In this document: positions 28,525 to 37,899 of the stretch, piece by piece | Layout: the number at the start of each line of letters is the position of its first letter | How positions within the stretch are numbered: the first letter of the stretch is position 1 | Assembly: GCF_921294215.1 (NCBI RefSeq) | Contig: NZ_CAKLDM010000002.1 | Coordinates: 2,604,001 to 2,668,000 of the forward strand | From: Vibrio marisflavi CECT 7928 | GTDB taxonomy: Bacteria > Pseudomonadota > Gammaproteobacteria > Enterobacterales > Vibrionaceae | Reading direction: 5' to 3' | DNA: 64,000 bases | Program-made: the position numbers and the translations under genes | Notes under the pieces: model-generated | Databases searched by the model: none | What the model was told of the DNA's origin: nothing | The model's input: the letters and a program-made list of their open reading frames with translations, nothing else

Positions 28525-29742
28525 ATGCAAACATTAGCAGGAAAAAAAATCCTCCTGGGTATTAGCGGTGGTATCGCGGCTTATAAGTGTGCTGAATTAA
28601 CACGTCGTTTAATTGAGCGCGGCGCAGAAGTTCGCGTCGTAATGACAAATGCAGCAAAGGAGTTCATTACTCCTCTCACCATGCAAGCAGTGTCGGGACA
28701 CCCTGTATCAGATAGCATATTTGACCCAGCAGCTGAAGCTTCGATGGGTCATATCGAACTTGCTAAATGGGCAGATCTCGTTCTGCTTGCTCCAGCGACT
28801 GCCGATCTTATCGCTCGCATGGCAGCAGGAATGGGCAACGATCTCTTGACCACGCTAGTGCTTGCGACCGACTCTCCGATTGCTGCTTCTCCAGCTATGA
28901 ATCAGCAAATGTACTCTAATGTTGCTACACAAGAAAACATCGCTACACTCGCACGCAGAAACATGCAGATTTGGGGACCAGCGGCAGGAGAGCAAGCTTG
29001 TGGCGATGTGGGCCCAGGCAGAATGTTAGAGCCAATGCAGCTTGTAGAAAAGTGTGAAGCTTATTTCCAGCCTAAACTTTTAGCGGGTAAATCGATACTG
29101 ATTACTGCCGGTCCGACTCGTGAAGCTATTGACCCTGTCCGCTATATTTCTAACCATAGCTCAGGGAAAATGGGTTATGCGCTTGCAGAAGCAGCCGCGC
29201 AATATGGTGCAAACGTCACTATCATCAGTGGCCCTGTCAGTTTAGGTACACCAAATAGCGTAAATAGAATCAATATAGACAGCGCTCAAGAAATGCACGA
29301 GCAAGTCATGAGCCTTGCAGAAAAGCATGATGTATTCATCGGCTGCGCTGCTGTTGCAGATTATCGTCCAGCTAATATTGCAGAGAATAAAATCAAAAAG
29401 ACCGATGATAAAAATGACATGTCGATTGAAATGGTCAAAAACCCAGACATCATTGGATCTGTAGCTGCGCTAAAATCCAATCGCCCATTTACCGTTGGGT
29501 TTGCAGCTGAAACCCAAGATGTAGAAAAATACGCAAAGAGCAAGCTTACAAAGAAAAACCTAGATATGATTTGTGCAAACGACGTATCTATTGAAGGGCA
29601 AGGCTTCAATAGCAATGACAACGCCTTAACACTTTATTGGCATGGTGGTGAGCAGCGCTTGCCGCTACACTCAAAAAAAGAGTTAGCCAAGTCCATCATG
29701 CAAAATATCCATGAAAAGTTAACTAGCTCAAAGAGCGAGTAA
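28525..29742 (+). CDS. coaBC: bifunctional phosphopantothenoylcysteine decarboxylase/phosphopantothenate-cysteine ligase
   Basis: 405 residues from ATG 28525; the in-frame TTG at 28507 would overlap the AAGGA ribosome site. The N-terminal flavoprotein decarboxylase half has [24 protein letters not shown] and GDVGPGRM; the C-terminal ligase half starts at [27 protein letters not shown] and has VKNPDIIG. It makes 4'-phosphopantetheine, upstream of CoaD in CoA synthesis. Confidence 0.97.
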   Translation: MQTLAGKKILLGISGGIAAYKCAELTRRLIERGAEVRVVMTNAAKEFITPLTMQAVSGHPVSDSIFDPAAEASMGHIELAKWADLVLLAPATADLIARMAAGMGNDLLTTLVLATDSPIAASPAMNQQMYSNVATQENIATLARRNMQIWGPAAGEQACGDVGPGRMLEPMQLVEKCEAYFQPKLLAGKSILITAGPTREAIDPVRYISNHSSGKMGYALAEAAAQYGANVTIISGPVSLGTPNSVNRINIDSAQEMHEQVMSLAEKHDVFIGCAAVADYRPANIAENKIKKTDDKNDMSIEMVKNPDIIGSVAALKSNRPFTVGFAAETQDVEKYAKSKLTKKNLDMICANDVSIEGQGFNSNDNALTLYWHGGEQRLPLHSKKELAKSIMQNIHEKLTSSKSE

Positions 29743-29776
29743 CGACTCAGCATCAACATCTAGCATTCACAATCTC

Positions 29777-29820
29777 AAGCTACCTAACTTAACAAACTGC
29801 ATTTAAGGTCTAGGTAGCTT
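29777..29820 (+). terminator. possible terminator/leader hairpin between coaBC and slmA
   Basis: AAGCTACCTA (29777-29786) and TAGGTAGCTT (29811-29820) form a perfect 10-bp stem; inner CTTAA/TTAAG can extend it. Only a broken T-run follows (TATACTTTA), so it may act as a weak terminator or a leader structure of slmA. Confidence 0.4.
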
Positions 29821-29863
29821 TATACTTTATCGGTACGCACTTTGGGTTATAAGGATACGATTA

Positions 29864-30454
29864 ATGGCCGGGACTAGAAAATCGAATCGTCGCGAAGAAA
29901 TTCTACAAGCATTAGCAGAGATGCTCGAATCCACTGAGGGAGCATCACGCATCACAACAGCTAAACTTGCCAAGCAAGTCGGTGTGTCAGAGGCTGCACT
30001 TTATCGCCACTTTCCAAGTAAAGCACGCATGTTTGAAGGCTTAATTGAATTTATCGAAGAGTCACTAATGTCGCGCATTAATCTCATCTTAGATGAAGAA
30101 AAGGACACGCTAAATAGGCTCCAACTAGTATTGCAGCTTATTTTGGCGTTTTCCGAACGCAACCCAGGGCTTACTCGAATTCTATCCGGACATGCCTTGA
30201 TGTTTGAAAATGAGCGATTACGCGATAGAATTAACCAACTGTATGAGCGTATTGAAACGTCTCTCAGACAAATACTCAGAGAGCGCAAGCTCAGAGAAGG
30301 CAAGTCTTTCCCTGTCGATGAGTCCATCCTAGCAGCGCAACTGCTTGGGCAAGTAGAAGGCAGTTTGAACCGCTTCGTTCGCTCTGATTTCAAATATCAA
30401 CCAACTGAAAACTTTAAAGAATATTGGGCACTTCTCAGCGCTCAAATACTGTAA
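29864..30454 (+). CDS. slmA: nucleoid occlusion factor SlmA (TetR family)
   Basis: 196 residues. [17 protein letters not shown] and [36 protein letters not shown] form the N-terminal TetR helix-turn-helix. The remaining helical domain dimerises and binds FtsZ. It blocks Z-ring assembly over the nucleoid when bound to its DNA sites. It lies between coaBC and the lipid A acyltransferase genes, in normal order for vibrios. Confidence 0.95.
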   Translation: MAGTRKSNRREEILQALAEMLESTEGASRITTAKLAKQVGVSEAALYRHFPSKARMFEGLIEFIEESLMSRINLILDEEKDTLNRLQLVLQLILAFSERNPGLTRILSGHALMFENERLRDRINQLYERIETSLRQILRERKLREGKSFPVDESILAAQLLGQVEGSLNRFVRSDFKYQPTENFKEYWALLSAQIL

Positions 30455-30459
30455 TAATT

Positions 30460-31407
30460 ATGAATGATAACTACGTGGGAAAGCCCGCGTTTTCTCTCTC
30501 TTTGCTGCACCCAAAATATTGGGGTGTTTGGTTTGGTTTCGGTTTGCTGGCATTAATTGTCAACATTTTGCCATACTTTATTCTACTCAAGTTAGGCCGC
30601 TCGCTCGGTAAACTAGGCAATCTAATTGGCAAAAAAAGGGTATCAATTGCTCGCCGAAACTTGGAGCTCGCGTTTCCAAACAAAACAGATGTGGAAATTG
30701 AAGCATTTGTTGACGAGAACCTGAAAAATACAGGCATGGCGTTAATGGAAACCGGTATTACTTGGTTTTGGCCAACTTGGCGCTTTAAGCGTATCCTTGT
30801 AGACAAAGACACAGAGGTACTAAAGCGCCTAAAAAAGGAAAATCGAGGGATTCTTTTTTGCGGTGTACATGCACTAAATCTAGAGGTTACCGCAAGAGCG
30901 CTAGCAGTGTTAGGCATGGCAGGTTATGGCGCATATCGACCTCACAGTAACCCAGCTTACGAATTCATCCAATATCGAGGTCGCACACGAAATAACAACA
31001 AACTCATCTATCGTACCGATATGAAGAAAATGGTTCGTGTATTAAAAAAAGGGGAGCTATTCTTCTATCTGCCCGATCAAGATTATGGCCACCATCGCTC
31101 CGTATTTGTACCTTTCTTTGCAGTGGAAGAAACATGTACAACGACTGGTACCAGCATCCTCGCATACACCAGCAAAAGTGCAATTGTGCCCGGCTCTGGA
31201 TTTCGCAATAGCAACGGCAAGTATGAAATTATTGCGAACGAAGATATTGAGCCAAACTATCCGAAGAAAGATCCGGAAGCAGCTGCAGCATACATGAACA
31301 AATATGTGGAAAAGATTATACTTCGCGCACCTGAGCAATGGCTGTGGTTACATAAACGATATAAATCACTGCCAGACGAAACCAAAACCAATTCGCGCTA
31401 CCTTTAG
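30460..31407 (+). CDS. lpxL: lipid A secondary acyltransferase (LpxL type)
   Basis: 315 residues from ATG 30460, 5 bases after slmA. LLHPKYWGVWFGFGLLALI is the N-terminal membrane anchor; HALNLE (His137-Glu142) is the HX4(D/E) catalytic motif of the LpxL/LpxM family, and LPDQDYG with VFVPFFAVEETCTTTGTS follow. It adds a secondary acyl chain to Kdo2- or Kdo-lipid IVA. In V. cholerae the homologous first gene is LpxL. Followed by a paralogue after 32 bases. Confidence 0.9.
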   Translation: MNDNYVGKPAFSLSLLHPKYWGVWFGFGLLALIVNILPYFILLKLGRSLGKLGNLIGKKRVSIARRNLELAFPNKTDVEIEAFVDENLKNTGMALMETGITWFWPTWRFKRILVDKDTEVLKRLKKENRGILFCGVHALNLEVTARALAVLGMAGYGAYRPHSNPAYEFIQYRGRTRNNNKLIYRTDMKKMVRVLKKGELFFYLPDQDYGHHRSVFVPFFAVEETCTTTGTSILAYTSKSAIVPGSGFRNSNGKYEIIANEDIEPNYPKKDPEAAAAYMNKYVEKIILRAPEQWLWLHKRYKSLPDETKTNSRYL

Positions 31408-31439
31408 TAAGTGGCAAATTTTTAGATAGGTATTTGCCA

Positions 31440-32435
31440 ATGAGCACCGATAAAAACAGTGTTGACAAGCACTTACACAACCCAACATTTCAATGGAACT
31501 TTCTTCACCCGAAATACTGGGGAACATGGATAGGCATCTTGTTTGCAGCTCTACTCGCATTTATGCCAGTAAAACTTCGTGATCCTATGGCTGCTAAGCT
31601 TTCAAGATTAGTCTTGAAAAAGAATGGCCGTGTTGTTCGCCGCGCTAGAACAAACTTAAGGTACTGCTTTCCTGACAAATCAAAGCAAGAGCGCCAAGAG
31701 ATATTAGAAAAGACGTTTGCTAAAGCCGCGCAGTATATGCTGGGCTATTCTGAGTTTTTAGTGCGCTCAACCAAACATAATCAAAGCCGTGGCGTAATGA
31801 TAGGTGAAGAAAACCTGTTACCTTTGCTCGATGCAGGTGAAAACGTCATTATCTTAGCCCCTCACGCATGGGCGGTGGATTATCCAGCGGTCATGTTGGC
31901 AGCTAAAGGCTACAAAGTGACAACAATCATGAAGCCGCAGCGCGATCCTATCGGCGACTGGTTAATGCAAGTCCAGCGCATGCAATATGGCGGACGCATT
32001 TTTGCACGTGAAGCAGGCGTTAAGCCCTTTGTTCGCTCTATCAAAGATGGTTACATTGGTTACTGGTTACCAGATGAAGATTTTGGCGCACAGAATTCCG
32101 TATTCGTTCCGTTCTTCGGAACTGAAAAAGCTACGCTGAAAGGCTTTGGCAAAATGGCCAGGCTATCAAAAGCGAAAGTAGTCCCGGTTTTGCCTACATA
32201 CAATGACAAGACCAGTAAATATGAAGTTCATATTCTACCAGCTTTGGAAAACTTCCCTACTGGGGATGAAGAGCAAGATGCAAGAGCAATGAATGATGCC
32301 ATTGAACGTTTAGTTACCCCACATCCAGAAAACTACATGTGGAACTTAGCACTGCTCAAGACAAGACGTGACGGTAAAGAGATCTACGATAACTCCCATC
32401 GAGGGGATCGCACCGACATTGAGCTTGAAGAATAA
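31440..32435 (+). CDS. lpxN: lipid A secondary (hydroxy)acyltransferase, LpxN/LpxM type
   Basis: 331 residues from ATG 31440 with AGG upstream; a TTG two codons earlier is less likely. NFLHPKYWGTWIGILFAALLAF anchor, then HAWAVD (His142-Asp147) as catalytic HX4D, then LPDEDFGAQNSVFVPFFGTEKATLKG. It is the second of two tandem acyltransferases. In V. cholerae the gene at this place (VC0212) was renamed LpxN because it transfers 3-hydroxylaurate. The same chain specificity here is inferred from synteny. Confidence 0.85.
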   Translation: MSTDKNSVDKHLHNPTFQWNFLHPKYWGTWIGILFAALLAFMPVKLRDPMAAKLSRLVLKKNGRVVRRARTNLRYCFPDKSKQERQEILEKTFAKAAQYMLGYSEFLVRSTKHNQSRGVMIGEENLLPLLDAGENVIILAPHAWAVDYPAVMLAAKGYKVTTIMKPQRDPIGDWLMQVQRMQYGGRIFAREAGVKPFVRSIKDGYIGYWLPDEDFGAQNSVFVPFFGTEKATLKGFGKMARLSKAKVVPVLPTYNDKTSKYEVHILPALENFPTGDEEQDARAMNDAIERLVTPHPENYMWNLALLKTRRDGKEIYDNSHRGDRTDIELEE

Positions 32436-32450
32436 TATCTCGCATATAAA

Positions 32451-32485
32451 AATGCCCTGTAGCTAAAATTACAGGGCATTTCTTT
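32451..32485. terminator. bidirectional terminator between lpxN and pyrE
   Basis: AATGCCCTGTA (32451-32461) pairs perfectly with TACAGGGCATT (32470-32480) over an 8-base loop, with T-rich tails on both strands. It serves both convergent genes. Confidence 0.88.
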
Positions 32486-32501
32486 AATCACGAGTCGTTA
32501 C

Positions 32502-33143
32502 TTAAACGCCATATTCTTCACGATATGCTTTAACAGCCTCAAGCTGCTGAGCATTGTCACCTTTCTCTTCAAGGTAAGTGATCAAATCACCTAAGCTGAC
32601 AATTGATACGACTGGGCAGCTAAAATCACGTTCTACTTCTTGAATCGCAGATAACTCACCTTTGCCTTTCTCTTGGCGATCAATCGCTACAAGTACACCA
32701 GCCAAACCGGCATTACATGCCTTGATAATCTCCATCGATTCACGGATAGCCGTTCCTGCAGTAATCACGTCATCAACGAGCATGATGCGACCTTCAAGTG
32801 CACTACCAACTAAGTTGCCGCCTTCACCATGATCTTTTGCTTCTTTGCGGTTAAAGCAATATGGTGTATCGACATTGTGCTGATCTGCCAATGCAACCGA
32901 TGTTGTTGTTGCGATTGGAATGCCTTTATAGGCTGGGCCAAATAGCACATCATATTTAATACCCGACTCTACCAATGCCGCAGCATAAAAACGCCCTAGG
33001 CGTGCAAGATCTCGCCCAGTATTAAACAATCCAGCATTAAAGAAATATGGGCTTTTACGGCCAGACTTTAAAGTAAACTCACCAAACTTTAAGACTTCTT
33101 TTTCAAGTGCAAACTCTATAAATTCACGTTGATATGCTTTCAT
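32502..33143 (-). CDS. pyrE: orotate phosphoribosyltransferase
   Basis: 213 residues, as in E. coli. [21 protein letters not shown] near the N-terminus, [14 protein letters not shown], and the PRPP loop [16 protein letters not shown]. It makes OMP in pyrimidine synthesis. It lies downstream of rph with a terminator-like hairpin in the gap, so UTP-dependent attenuation is likely. Confidence 0.97.
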   Translation of the reverse strand: MKAYQREFIEFALEKEVLKFGEFTLKSGRKSPYFFNAGLFNTGRDLARLGRFYAAALVESGIKYDVLFGPAYKGIPIATTTSVALADQHNVDTPYCFNRKEAKDHGEGGNLVGSALEGRIMLVDDVITAGTAIRESMEIIKACNAGLAGVLVAIDRQEKGKGELSAIQEVERDFSCPVVSIVSLGDLITYLEEKGDNAQQLEAVKAYREEYGV

Positions 33144-33176
33144 GTGCTCTCTCTACTACTTCATTTATACTTATAT

Positions 33177-33203
33177 AAAAAAATAGCCCCGAATATCGGA
33201 GCC
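33177..33203 (-). terminator. pyrE attenuator hairpin
   Basis: On the minus strand GGCTCCG pairs with CGGGGCT (two G-U pairs) over a 5-base loop, followed by ATTTTTTT. It stands 11 bases after the rph stop and before pyrE. E. coli rph-pyrE has an attenuator at this place, controlled by UTP through coupled transcription and translation. Confidence 0.75.
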
Positions 33204-33213
33204 ATTTAAATAA

Positions 33214-33930
33214 TTAATTTGAACGCGATAACTTTTGCGCTTCGACAATATTGGCAATGCCTACCTTCGCCGACTCAAGTAATGCCATAAGTTGCTCTTG
33301 ACTGAAAGGTGCTCCTTCAGCAGTACCTTGGACTTCAATCATGTTTCCATCTTCAGTCATAACAACATTCATGTCTGTATCAGCCGCTGAATCTTCAACG
33401 TACTCAAGGTCACATAGGATATCTTCACCAAGAATACCTACAGACACTGCTGCAACATGACCTTTCATTGGGTTGCTTTTCAGCTTGCCACTTTCAACCA
33501 ATGAATCAAAAGCATCTGCCATTGCAACACTTGCACCAGAAATTGATGCAGTACGTGTACCACCGTCAGCCTGAATAACGTCACAGTCAACCGTAATCAT
33601 GATTTCACCCATAGCTGGCAAATCAACCACTGCACGTAAGCTACGAGCAATCAGACGTTGGATTTCCATTGTACGACCACCTTGCTTACCGCTAGCCGCT
33701 TCTCGGCGAGTACGCGAATGAGTTGCGCGTGGCAACATGCCGTATTCTGCTGTCACCCAGCCTTTACCTTGGCCTTTAAGCCAACGTGGAACATTTTCTT
33801 CCACGGTTGCATTACATAACACTTTGGTATTGCCAAACTCAACCAAAACTGAACCTTCAGCATAAGCAGTGTAATTACGAGTAATTTTAATAGGGCGAAC
33901 TTGGTCCGCGGCGCGATCATTTGGACGCAT
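33214..33930 (-). CDS. rph: ribonuclease PH
   Basis: 238 residues. [85 protein letters not shown], and [22 protein letters not shown] are all standard RNase PH segments with the phosphate-binding Arg residues. It trims tRNA 3' ends. Translation up to its end is thought to control pyrE attenuation. Divergent from yicC. Confidence 0.97.
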   Translation of the reverse strand: MRPNDRAADQVRPIKITRNYTAYAEGSVLVEFGNTKVLCNATVEENVPRWLKGQGKGWVTAEYGMLPRATHSRTRREAASGKQGGRTMEIQRLIARSLRAVVDLPAMGEIMITVDCDVIQADGGTRTASISGASVAMADAFDSLVESGKLKSNPMKGHVAAVSVGILGEDILCDLEYVEDSAADTDMNVVMTEDGNMIEVQGTAEGAPFSQEQLMALLESAKVGIANIVEAQKLSRSN

Positions 33931-34102
33931 AAAACTTTTCCTTATGGCTAAGAAGTGACCGACAGAATTGGTGCAGCATTATATAGGAATTCCACTCAGC
34001 TTCATAGGCTGACACTGTACGGCAAACGGAAGATAATTTCTGAACGATATATGCTACTATAGCGACCATCATTTTCTTTATTCCGTAAGCAAGGACAAAT
34101 CA

Positions 34103-34972
34103 ATGATCTACAGCATGACGGCCTACGCACGCAAAGAAGTCAAGAATGACTGGGGTTCAGCCGTATGGGAAATTCGTTCGGTCAATCAGCGTTATCTAGA
34201 AACTTACTTTAGAATGCCTGAGCACCTGCGCAGCCTAGAACCTGTTCTTCGAGACCGTTTTCGAAAGCGCCTTGCTCGCGGAAAAGTAGAGTGCAACCTC
34301 CGTTTTGAAGCTAACCCAGCGGCGCAAGGCGAGCTCACTATCAATGAAACTATGGCTAAGCAGGTTCTCTATGCTGCTCATCAAGTCACGCAGCTTACTG
34401 GCGGTGAAGAAATCCGTATCAACCCATTTCAAGTCATGCAATGGCCTGGTGTGATGGAAACACCAGAGCAAGACATGGATGCAATTAAGCAAGAGCTACT
34501 TGCTGCATTTGATGAGGCTTTGGGTGAGTTTATCGAAGCTCGTGGCCGTGAAGGCGATAACATGAAGTCGCTTATCGAACAAAGGCTCACCGCAATCAGC
34601 GAAGAAGTGGTGAAAGTGCGCGCCAGAATGCCAGAAATCATCAAATGGCAACGTGAACGTCTACTGACCAAGTTTGAAGAGGCAAAAATCGAACTTGATA
34701 GCTCTAGAGTAGAACAAGAGCTCATCATCCTAGCGCAAAAATCAGATGTGGCTGAAGAACTCGACCGCCTAGATTCGCACGTAAAAGAAACCACCAATAT
34801 TTTGAAAAAAGGTGGCGCTGTTGGCCGAAGACTAGACTTCATGATGCAAGAGTTTAACCGCGAGTCCAACACCTTGGCTTCGAAATCAATCAGCACTGAC
34901 GTGACTGCATCAGGTGTTGAGCTAAAAGTTTTGATTGAACAAATGCGTGAGCAGATCCAGAACATAGAATGA
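34103..34972 (+). CDS. yicC: YicC family endoribonuclease
   Basis: 289 residues. MIYSMTAYARKEVKNDWGSAVWEIRSVNQRYLETYFRMPEHLRSLEP is the classical start; GKVECNLRF and GRRLDFMMQEFNRESNTLASKS near the C-terminus complete the fold. Recent work gives YicC ribonuclease activity. The last codons and the following terminator lie inside the left att repeat of a genomic island; the reading frame is intact and ends IQNIE, so integration did not disrupt it. Confidence 0.95.
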   Translation: MIYSMTAYARKEVKNDWGSAVWEIRSVNQRYLETYFRMPEHLRSLEPVLRDRFRKRLARGKVECNLRFEANPAAQGELTINETMAKQVLYAAHQVTQLTGGEEIRINPFQVMQWPGVMETPEQDMDAIKQELLAAFDEALGEFIEARGREGDNMKSLIEQRLTAISEEVVKVRARMPEIIKWQRERLLTKFEEAKIELDSSRVEQELIILAQKSDVAEELDRLDSHVKETTNILKKGGAVGRRLDFMMQEFNRESNTLASKSISTDVTASGVELKVLIEQMREQIQNIE

Positions 34973-35034
34973 TGTTTTTGCCAGTTTTGGCATGAATCGG
35001 ATTTCATTATAAGCCCCTATAAAATGGGGCTTTT
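34952..35034 (+). repeat. left att repeat (attL, yicC 3' end)
   Basis: 83 bp shared with 43499-43581, with three differences (near 34976 and 34999-35001). Starts at CAGATCCAGAACATAG within yicC and ends in the T-run of its terminator. The first 25 bases are identical in both copies and are the likely crossover region. Confidence 0.9.
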
Positions 35035-35036
35035 TT
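35011..35036 (+). terminator. yicC terminator (left copy)
   Basis: AAGCCCC and GGGGCTT stem over TATAAAAT, followed by six Ts. Duplicated at 43558-43581. Confidence 0.85.
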
Positions 35037-35079
35037 GATTCTCTCTGTTTTATTCCGTTTCCCATTGTATCATACTAAG

Positions 35080-35141
35080 TGATGACACAGGTGATGACAC
35101 AAATGGCTGTGTCATCAAAAAGCGAACGAAATGATGACACA
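35080..35141 (+). repeat. cluster of TGATGACACA repeats (left arm sites)
   Basis: Four copies of TGATGACACA: direct at 35080-35089, 35092-35101 and 35132-35141, inverted at 35108-35117. They lie between the att repeat and the integrase start and recur at the right end, so they are probably integrase arm-type binding sites. They could also let the integrase or an AlpA protein repress the int promoter. Confidence 0.75.
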
Positions 35142-35180
35142 GATTTTCTCTCGTTATGATGCAAAGGATTCGGGCTTAAG

Positions 35181-36404
35181 ATGAACAACAAACAAATTGA
35201 TGCTTTGATACGTGCTGGAAATAACACCATGAAGTGTGTTGATGACGGCCTATATTTACGCATTGCCCGCGGTAAACCATCTTGGGTTGTAAAATACTCG
35301 ATTGGAGGAAAGCGAAGCCAAATTGCACTACCCAATGCTTATCCAAGCATGTCGATTAGCGAAGCAAAAATGGCAGCTCTCCAAATCAGAGAAGAGGTCA
35401 AACTTAACATCGACCCAAAGTCGAAACGCAAAGCCGCTGAACTAAAGTCGATTAGAACCGTAAATCAGCTTTTCGAAGACTGGTATCAAAGCTATCTCAT
35501 CAAGAACTTTAAACACCCTGATATACCTGCTCGTTACTATCGTAAAGAGATGAAAAGGCATATTGGCGTTATGGCCGTATCTGAAGTAACACCTCAGCAT
35601 ATACGGCTCATTATTGACACTGTTGTATCTTCAGGAAGGCAAAGTGCTGCAAACAAAACTCTGCAATATGCCAAGCAAATGTTTAATCACGCTATAAAGC
35701 TCAACCTGACAAGCTACAACCCAGCTCAAGCCTTCACCCCAAAAGACGCTGGTGGCACTGAGCACAGCAGAAGCCGGGCCTTACAAAAGCACGAAATTCA
35801 CTATGCTTTTACTATTCTCAATCAGCAGAGTCATATTTTCACACGAGATAATTATCTTGCTTGCTGCTTACTCCTCTGTTTGGGCTGCCGAAAAGGCGAA
35901 CTGATCTCCGCAAAATGGGAGCAATTCGATTTAGAAAACCAAACCTGGCACTGCATCACCAACAAAAAGCGAAAAGACGCACCGACTGAAACGATCGTCA
36001 TTCCACTAACCAAGTTAGTCATTAGCTGGCTCGAAGAGTTATGCGTACGCTCGGCTGGCTCTGCTTACGTATTTCCAGCAAGAAGGGCAAGCAAGCGAAG
36101 AGGATATATTTCAGACGATACACTCAACCATGCGCTCGCAAAGATATTTGGAATGAAGGTAGACAGTAAGAAAAAGCCCTACCCTAATTTTTTACCTGAT
36201 ATCGAGCCTTTTACTGTGCACGATTTACGAAGAACCTGCCGAAGTTTACTAGCAGAGATCGGTATCAACGAACAGATTGCGGAAAGATGCCTCAACCATA
36301 AGATTCAAGGTTTAATAGGTATCTATGACCGCCACAATTATTACGAAGACAGAAAATCGGCATTGCAAAAACTGTCTGACTTAGTTGAACCCCTACTTCC
36401 ATAG
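35181..36404 (+). CDS. int: tyrosine recombinase/integrase (P4-like)
   Basis: 407 residues. An N-terminal DUF4102-like arm-binding region (LYLRIARGKPSWVVKYSIGGKRSQIALPNAYPSMSISEAK, in pieces) is followed by a core-binding domain and a catalytic domain with Arg237 (GCRKGEL), Lys264, His347/Arg350 (HDLRRTCR), His373 (LNHK) and Tyr382 (IYDRHNY). All catalytic residues are present, so it should be active. It sits 147 bases from the att repeat and just after the TGATGACACA repeats, the typical layout for integrases inserted in a gene end. Confidence 0.95.
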   Translation: MNNKQIDALIRAGNNTMKCVDDGLYLRIARGKPSWVVKYSIGGKRSQIALPNAYPSMSISEAKMAALQIREEVKLNIDPKSKRKAAELKSIRTVNQLFEDWYQSYLIKNFKHPDIPARYYRKEMKRHIGVMAVSEVTPQHIRLIIDTVVSSGRQSAANKTLQYAKQMFNHAIKLNLTSYNPAQAFTPKDAGGTEHSRSRALQKHEIHYAFTILNQQSHIFTRDNYLACCLLLCLGCRKGELISAKWEQFDLENQTWHCITNKKRKDAPTETIVIPLTKLVISWLEELCVRSAGSAYVFPARRASKRRGYISDDTLNHALAKIFGMKVDSKKKPYPNFLPDIEPFTVHDLRRTCRSLLAEIGINEQIAERCLNHKIQGLIGIYDRHNYYEDRKSALQKLSDLVEPLLP

Positions 36405-36423
36405 AACAACAAGAAGGCCAATC

Positions 36424-37245
36424 TTGAATACTACTTGTATTGCATTAGAAAGACTTACTGACTGGTATATACACAATGACTACTCGCAGGTCGAAAGCTG
36501 GACAGTTGCTAAACTACTTGAGCAAATTGATATCCGACTAGACTTACTTGATCATGCTCTTCGCAACAGTGGACACATAGAAAACGATATTCGTTGGCAC
36601 TCACTCAGTCACAACGATATCGACCTAAGCAATGTTAATCACAGCCGCCCTGCATCAGCCAACTCAATGAAAAGTGAATATGCTGAACTCATCACTAAAG
36701 CAGGAATGGTAGGCTTAGCAAGCTCGAACTCACAAGAGCATACACCTATACAGAAAGACTACATCGTTCGTTTACCCAATGATGAACGGGGCCTCGTAGC
36801 GTATCTTCCATTGAGCTCGGCAACCGATGATGCCATTCTTCGTGACCTATCCCATTTGATTAAACAAGCTAGGCAGAGGCTCGATATTCCTGAACCAGCA
36901 GAACCTCGCTCTAACCCTTGCCGTAGCGCACTAAAAAGCATCATAAAATACAAGGCACTATCGTATTTAGATATCTGTTTGTACAACATTGTTGAAGGGA
37001 AACTAAACGAACATCCTAAGAAATTCGGCCATATTGCTACAGCTTTGAGTCACCATCCACTTTCACGCCATGTTAGCAGCGAGGTGTTGCCGGAAGAGGT
37101 AAGACAATGGAACCTCCGCTTCTACTCATGCAAGTTGCTCAATGAAGATTGGATTCGGGACATAATGGTCAATATTCATGCTGACAAATCACTGCAAAAC
37201 TCGCTGGTGGGAGAATTCATGTTGTCAAGGTACAAATTAATTTAA
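36424..37245 (+). CDS. unknown island protein, possibly DUF6387-like
   Basis: 273 residues from TTG 36424, which has AAGAAGG six bases before; a TTG at 36385 inside int has no ribosome site. No membrane segment. The middle has VAYLPLSSATDDAILRDLSHLIKQARQRL and then KALSYLDICLYNIVEGKL, a pattern that recalls DUF6387 proteins, often found beside integrases in gammaproteobacterial islands; this is from memory and unverified. It follows int by 19 bases and is probably cotranscribed. No function can be given. Confidence 0.6.
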   Translation: MNTTCIALERLTDWYIHNDYSQVESWTVAKLLEQIDIRLDLLDHALRNSGHIENDIRWHSLSHNDIDLSNVNHSRPASANSMKSEYAELITKAGMVGLASSNSQEHTPIQKDYIVRLPNDERGLVAYLPLSSATDDAILRDLSHLIKQARQRLDIPEPAEPRSNPCRSALKSIIKYKALSYLDICLYNIVEGKLNEHPKKFGHIATALSHHPLSRHVSSEVLPEEVRQWNLRFYSCKLLNEDWIRDIMVNIHADKSLQNSLVGEFMLSRYKLI

Positions 37246-37323
37246 TAATTTGTACCTTATACCCGCTGCGAGCTGAATTTATAGTTTCCACATTGACTTA
37301 CACAACTCAAAGCAACGGAAACT

Positions 37324-37518
37324 ATGAACATTCCAATCAGTAACGAACGTTTAGTAAAAGAAAAAGATCGCGAACGCATTACCACTATCTCTCGCTCTCA
37401 AGCATGGAAACTAGAACAGAAAGGCCTATTTCCTAAGCGGCTCAAGCTGGGAGACCGCTCAGTCGCATGGAAGCTTTCAGAGCTTCTAGATTGGATCGAA
37501 CAGCAAGAAAGAGCGTAG
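37324..37518 (+). CDS. AlpA-family transcriptional regulator
   Basis: 64 residues. RERITTISRSQAWKLEQKGLFPKRLKLGDRSVAWKLSELLDWIEQQ is the classical AlpA winged helix-turn-helix (MerR-like), though the usual tyrosine in the turn is changed. AlpA proteins in P4-like elements act as excisionase or as activators of integrase genes. It lies 78 bases after the unknown gene and overlaps no other gene. Likely the recombination directionality factor of this island. Confidence 0.85.
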   Translation: MNIPISNERLVKEKDRERITTISRSQAWKLEQKGLFPKRLKLGDRSVAWKLSELLDWIEQQERA

Positions 37519-37523
37519 CGGTT

Positions 37524-37751
37524 ATGAAACACTTTGATTTTTGCAGGGAGATGACTCGACAAAGAGTCAAGATCGTAACAAAAACTCAACTGGCGAAAGC
37601 CCTAGGTGTTAGCGAGGCGACTATTTATCGAATGATTAAGCGCCACCAGCTACCTACACCGTTAAGGACACCACAAGGCTATACTCGGGGTTGGCTGCGC
37701 GCCACACTCGATGACTGGTTTCAAAACATTACCAATTCAAAGGGAGCTTAG
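37524..37751 (+). CDS. small helix-turn-helix DNA-binding protein (AlpA/excisionase-like)
   Basis: 75 residues from ATG 37524; a second ATG at 37551 with GGGAG before it is also possible. TKTQLAKALGVSEATIYRMIKRHQLPTPLRTPQGYTRGWLRATLDDWFQNI is a MerR/AlpA-type HTH plus wing. It follows the first AlpA gene after 5 bases, so two such regulators are made together. Its stop codon lies within a terminator stem. One may direct excision and the other control replication; which is which is unknown. Confidence 0.75.
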   Translation: MKHFDFCREMTRQRVKIVTKTQLAKALGVSEATIYRMIKRHQLPTPLRTPQGYTRGWLRATLDDWFQNITNSKGA

Positions 37752-37765
37752 CTCCCTTTCTTTTT
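37739..37765 (+). terminator. terminator after the AlpA pair
   Basis: AAAGGGAGC/GCTCCCTTT, a perfect 9-bp stem with a TTA loop, followed by CTTTTT. The stop codon of the upstream gene is inside the structure. Confidence 0.85.
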
Positions 37766-37841
37766 ACTTTGCCGTGACCACATTTGTTCACTATTGCAAT
37801 GCAAACTCACTAACTGACACCACACCAGAACCTTAATGCGG

Positions 37842-37885
37842 CCAGAACTCATGGTGGTTTGGCATGAGTTCTGGTTCATTTTTTC
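37842..37885 (+). terminator. perfect hairpin upstream of the replication gene
   Basis: CCAGAACTCATG (37842-37853) pairs perfectly with CATGAGTTCTGG (37863-37874) over 9 bases, then TTCATTTTTT. It ends about 15 bases before the start of the Gp2-like gene. It could be a second terminator, an attenuator, or a DNA hairpin recognised by the HUH protein. Confidence 0.7.
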
Positions 37886-37899
37886 GCAGGATATAAATA

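Noticed and set aside
29361..29621. 86-codon ORF opposite coaBC
   Set aside because: Complement of a conserved coding frame, as are the other minus frames over coaBC, slmA, spoT, recG and tex.
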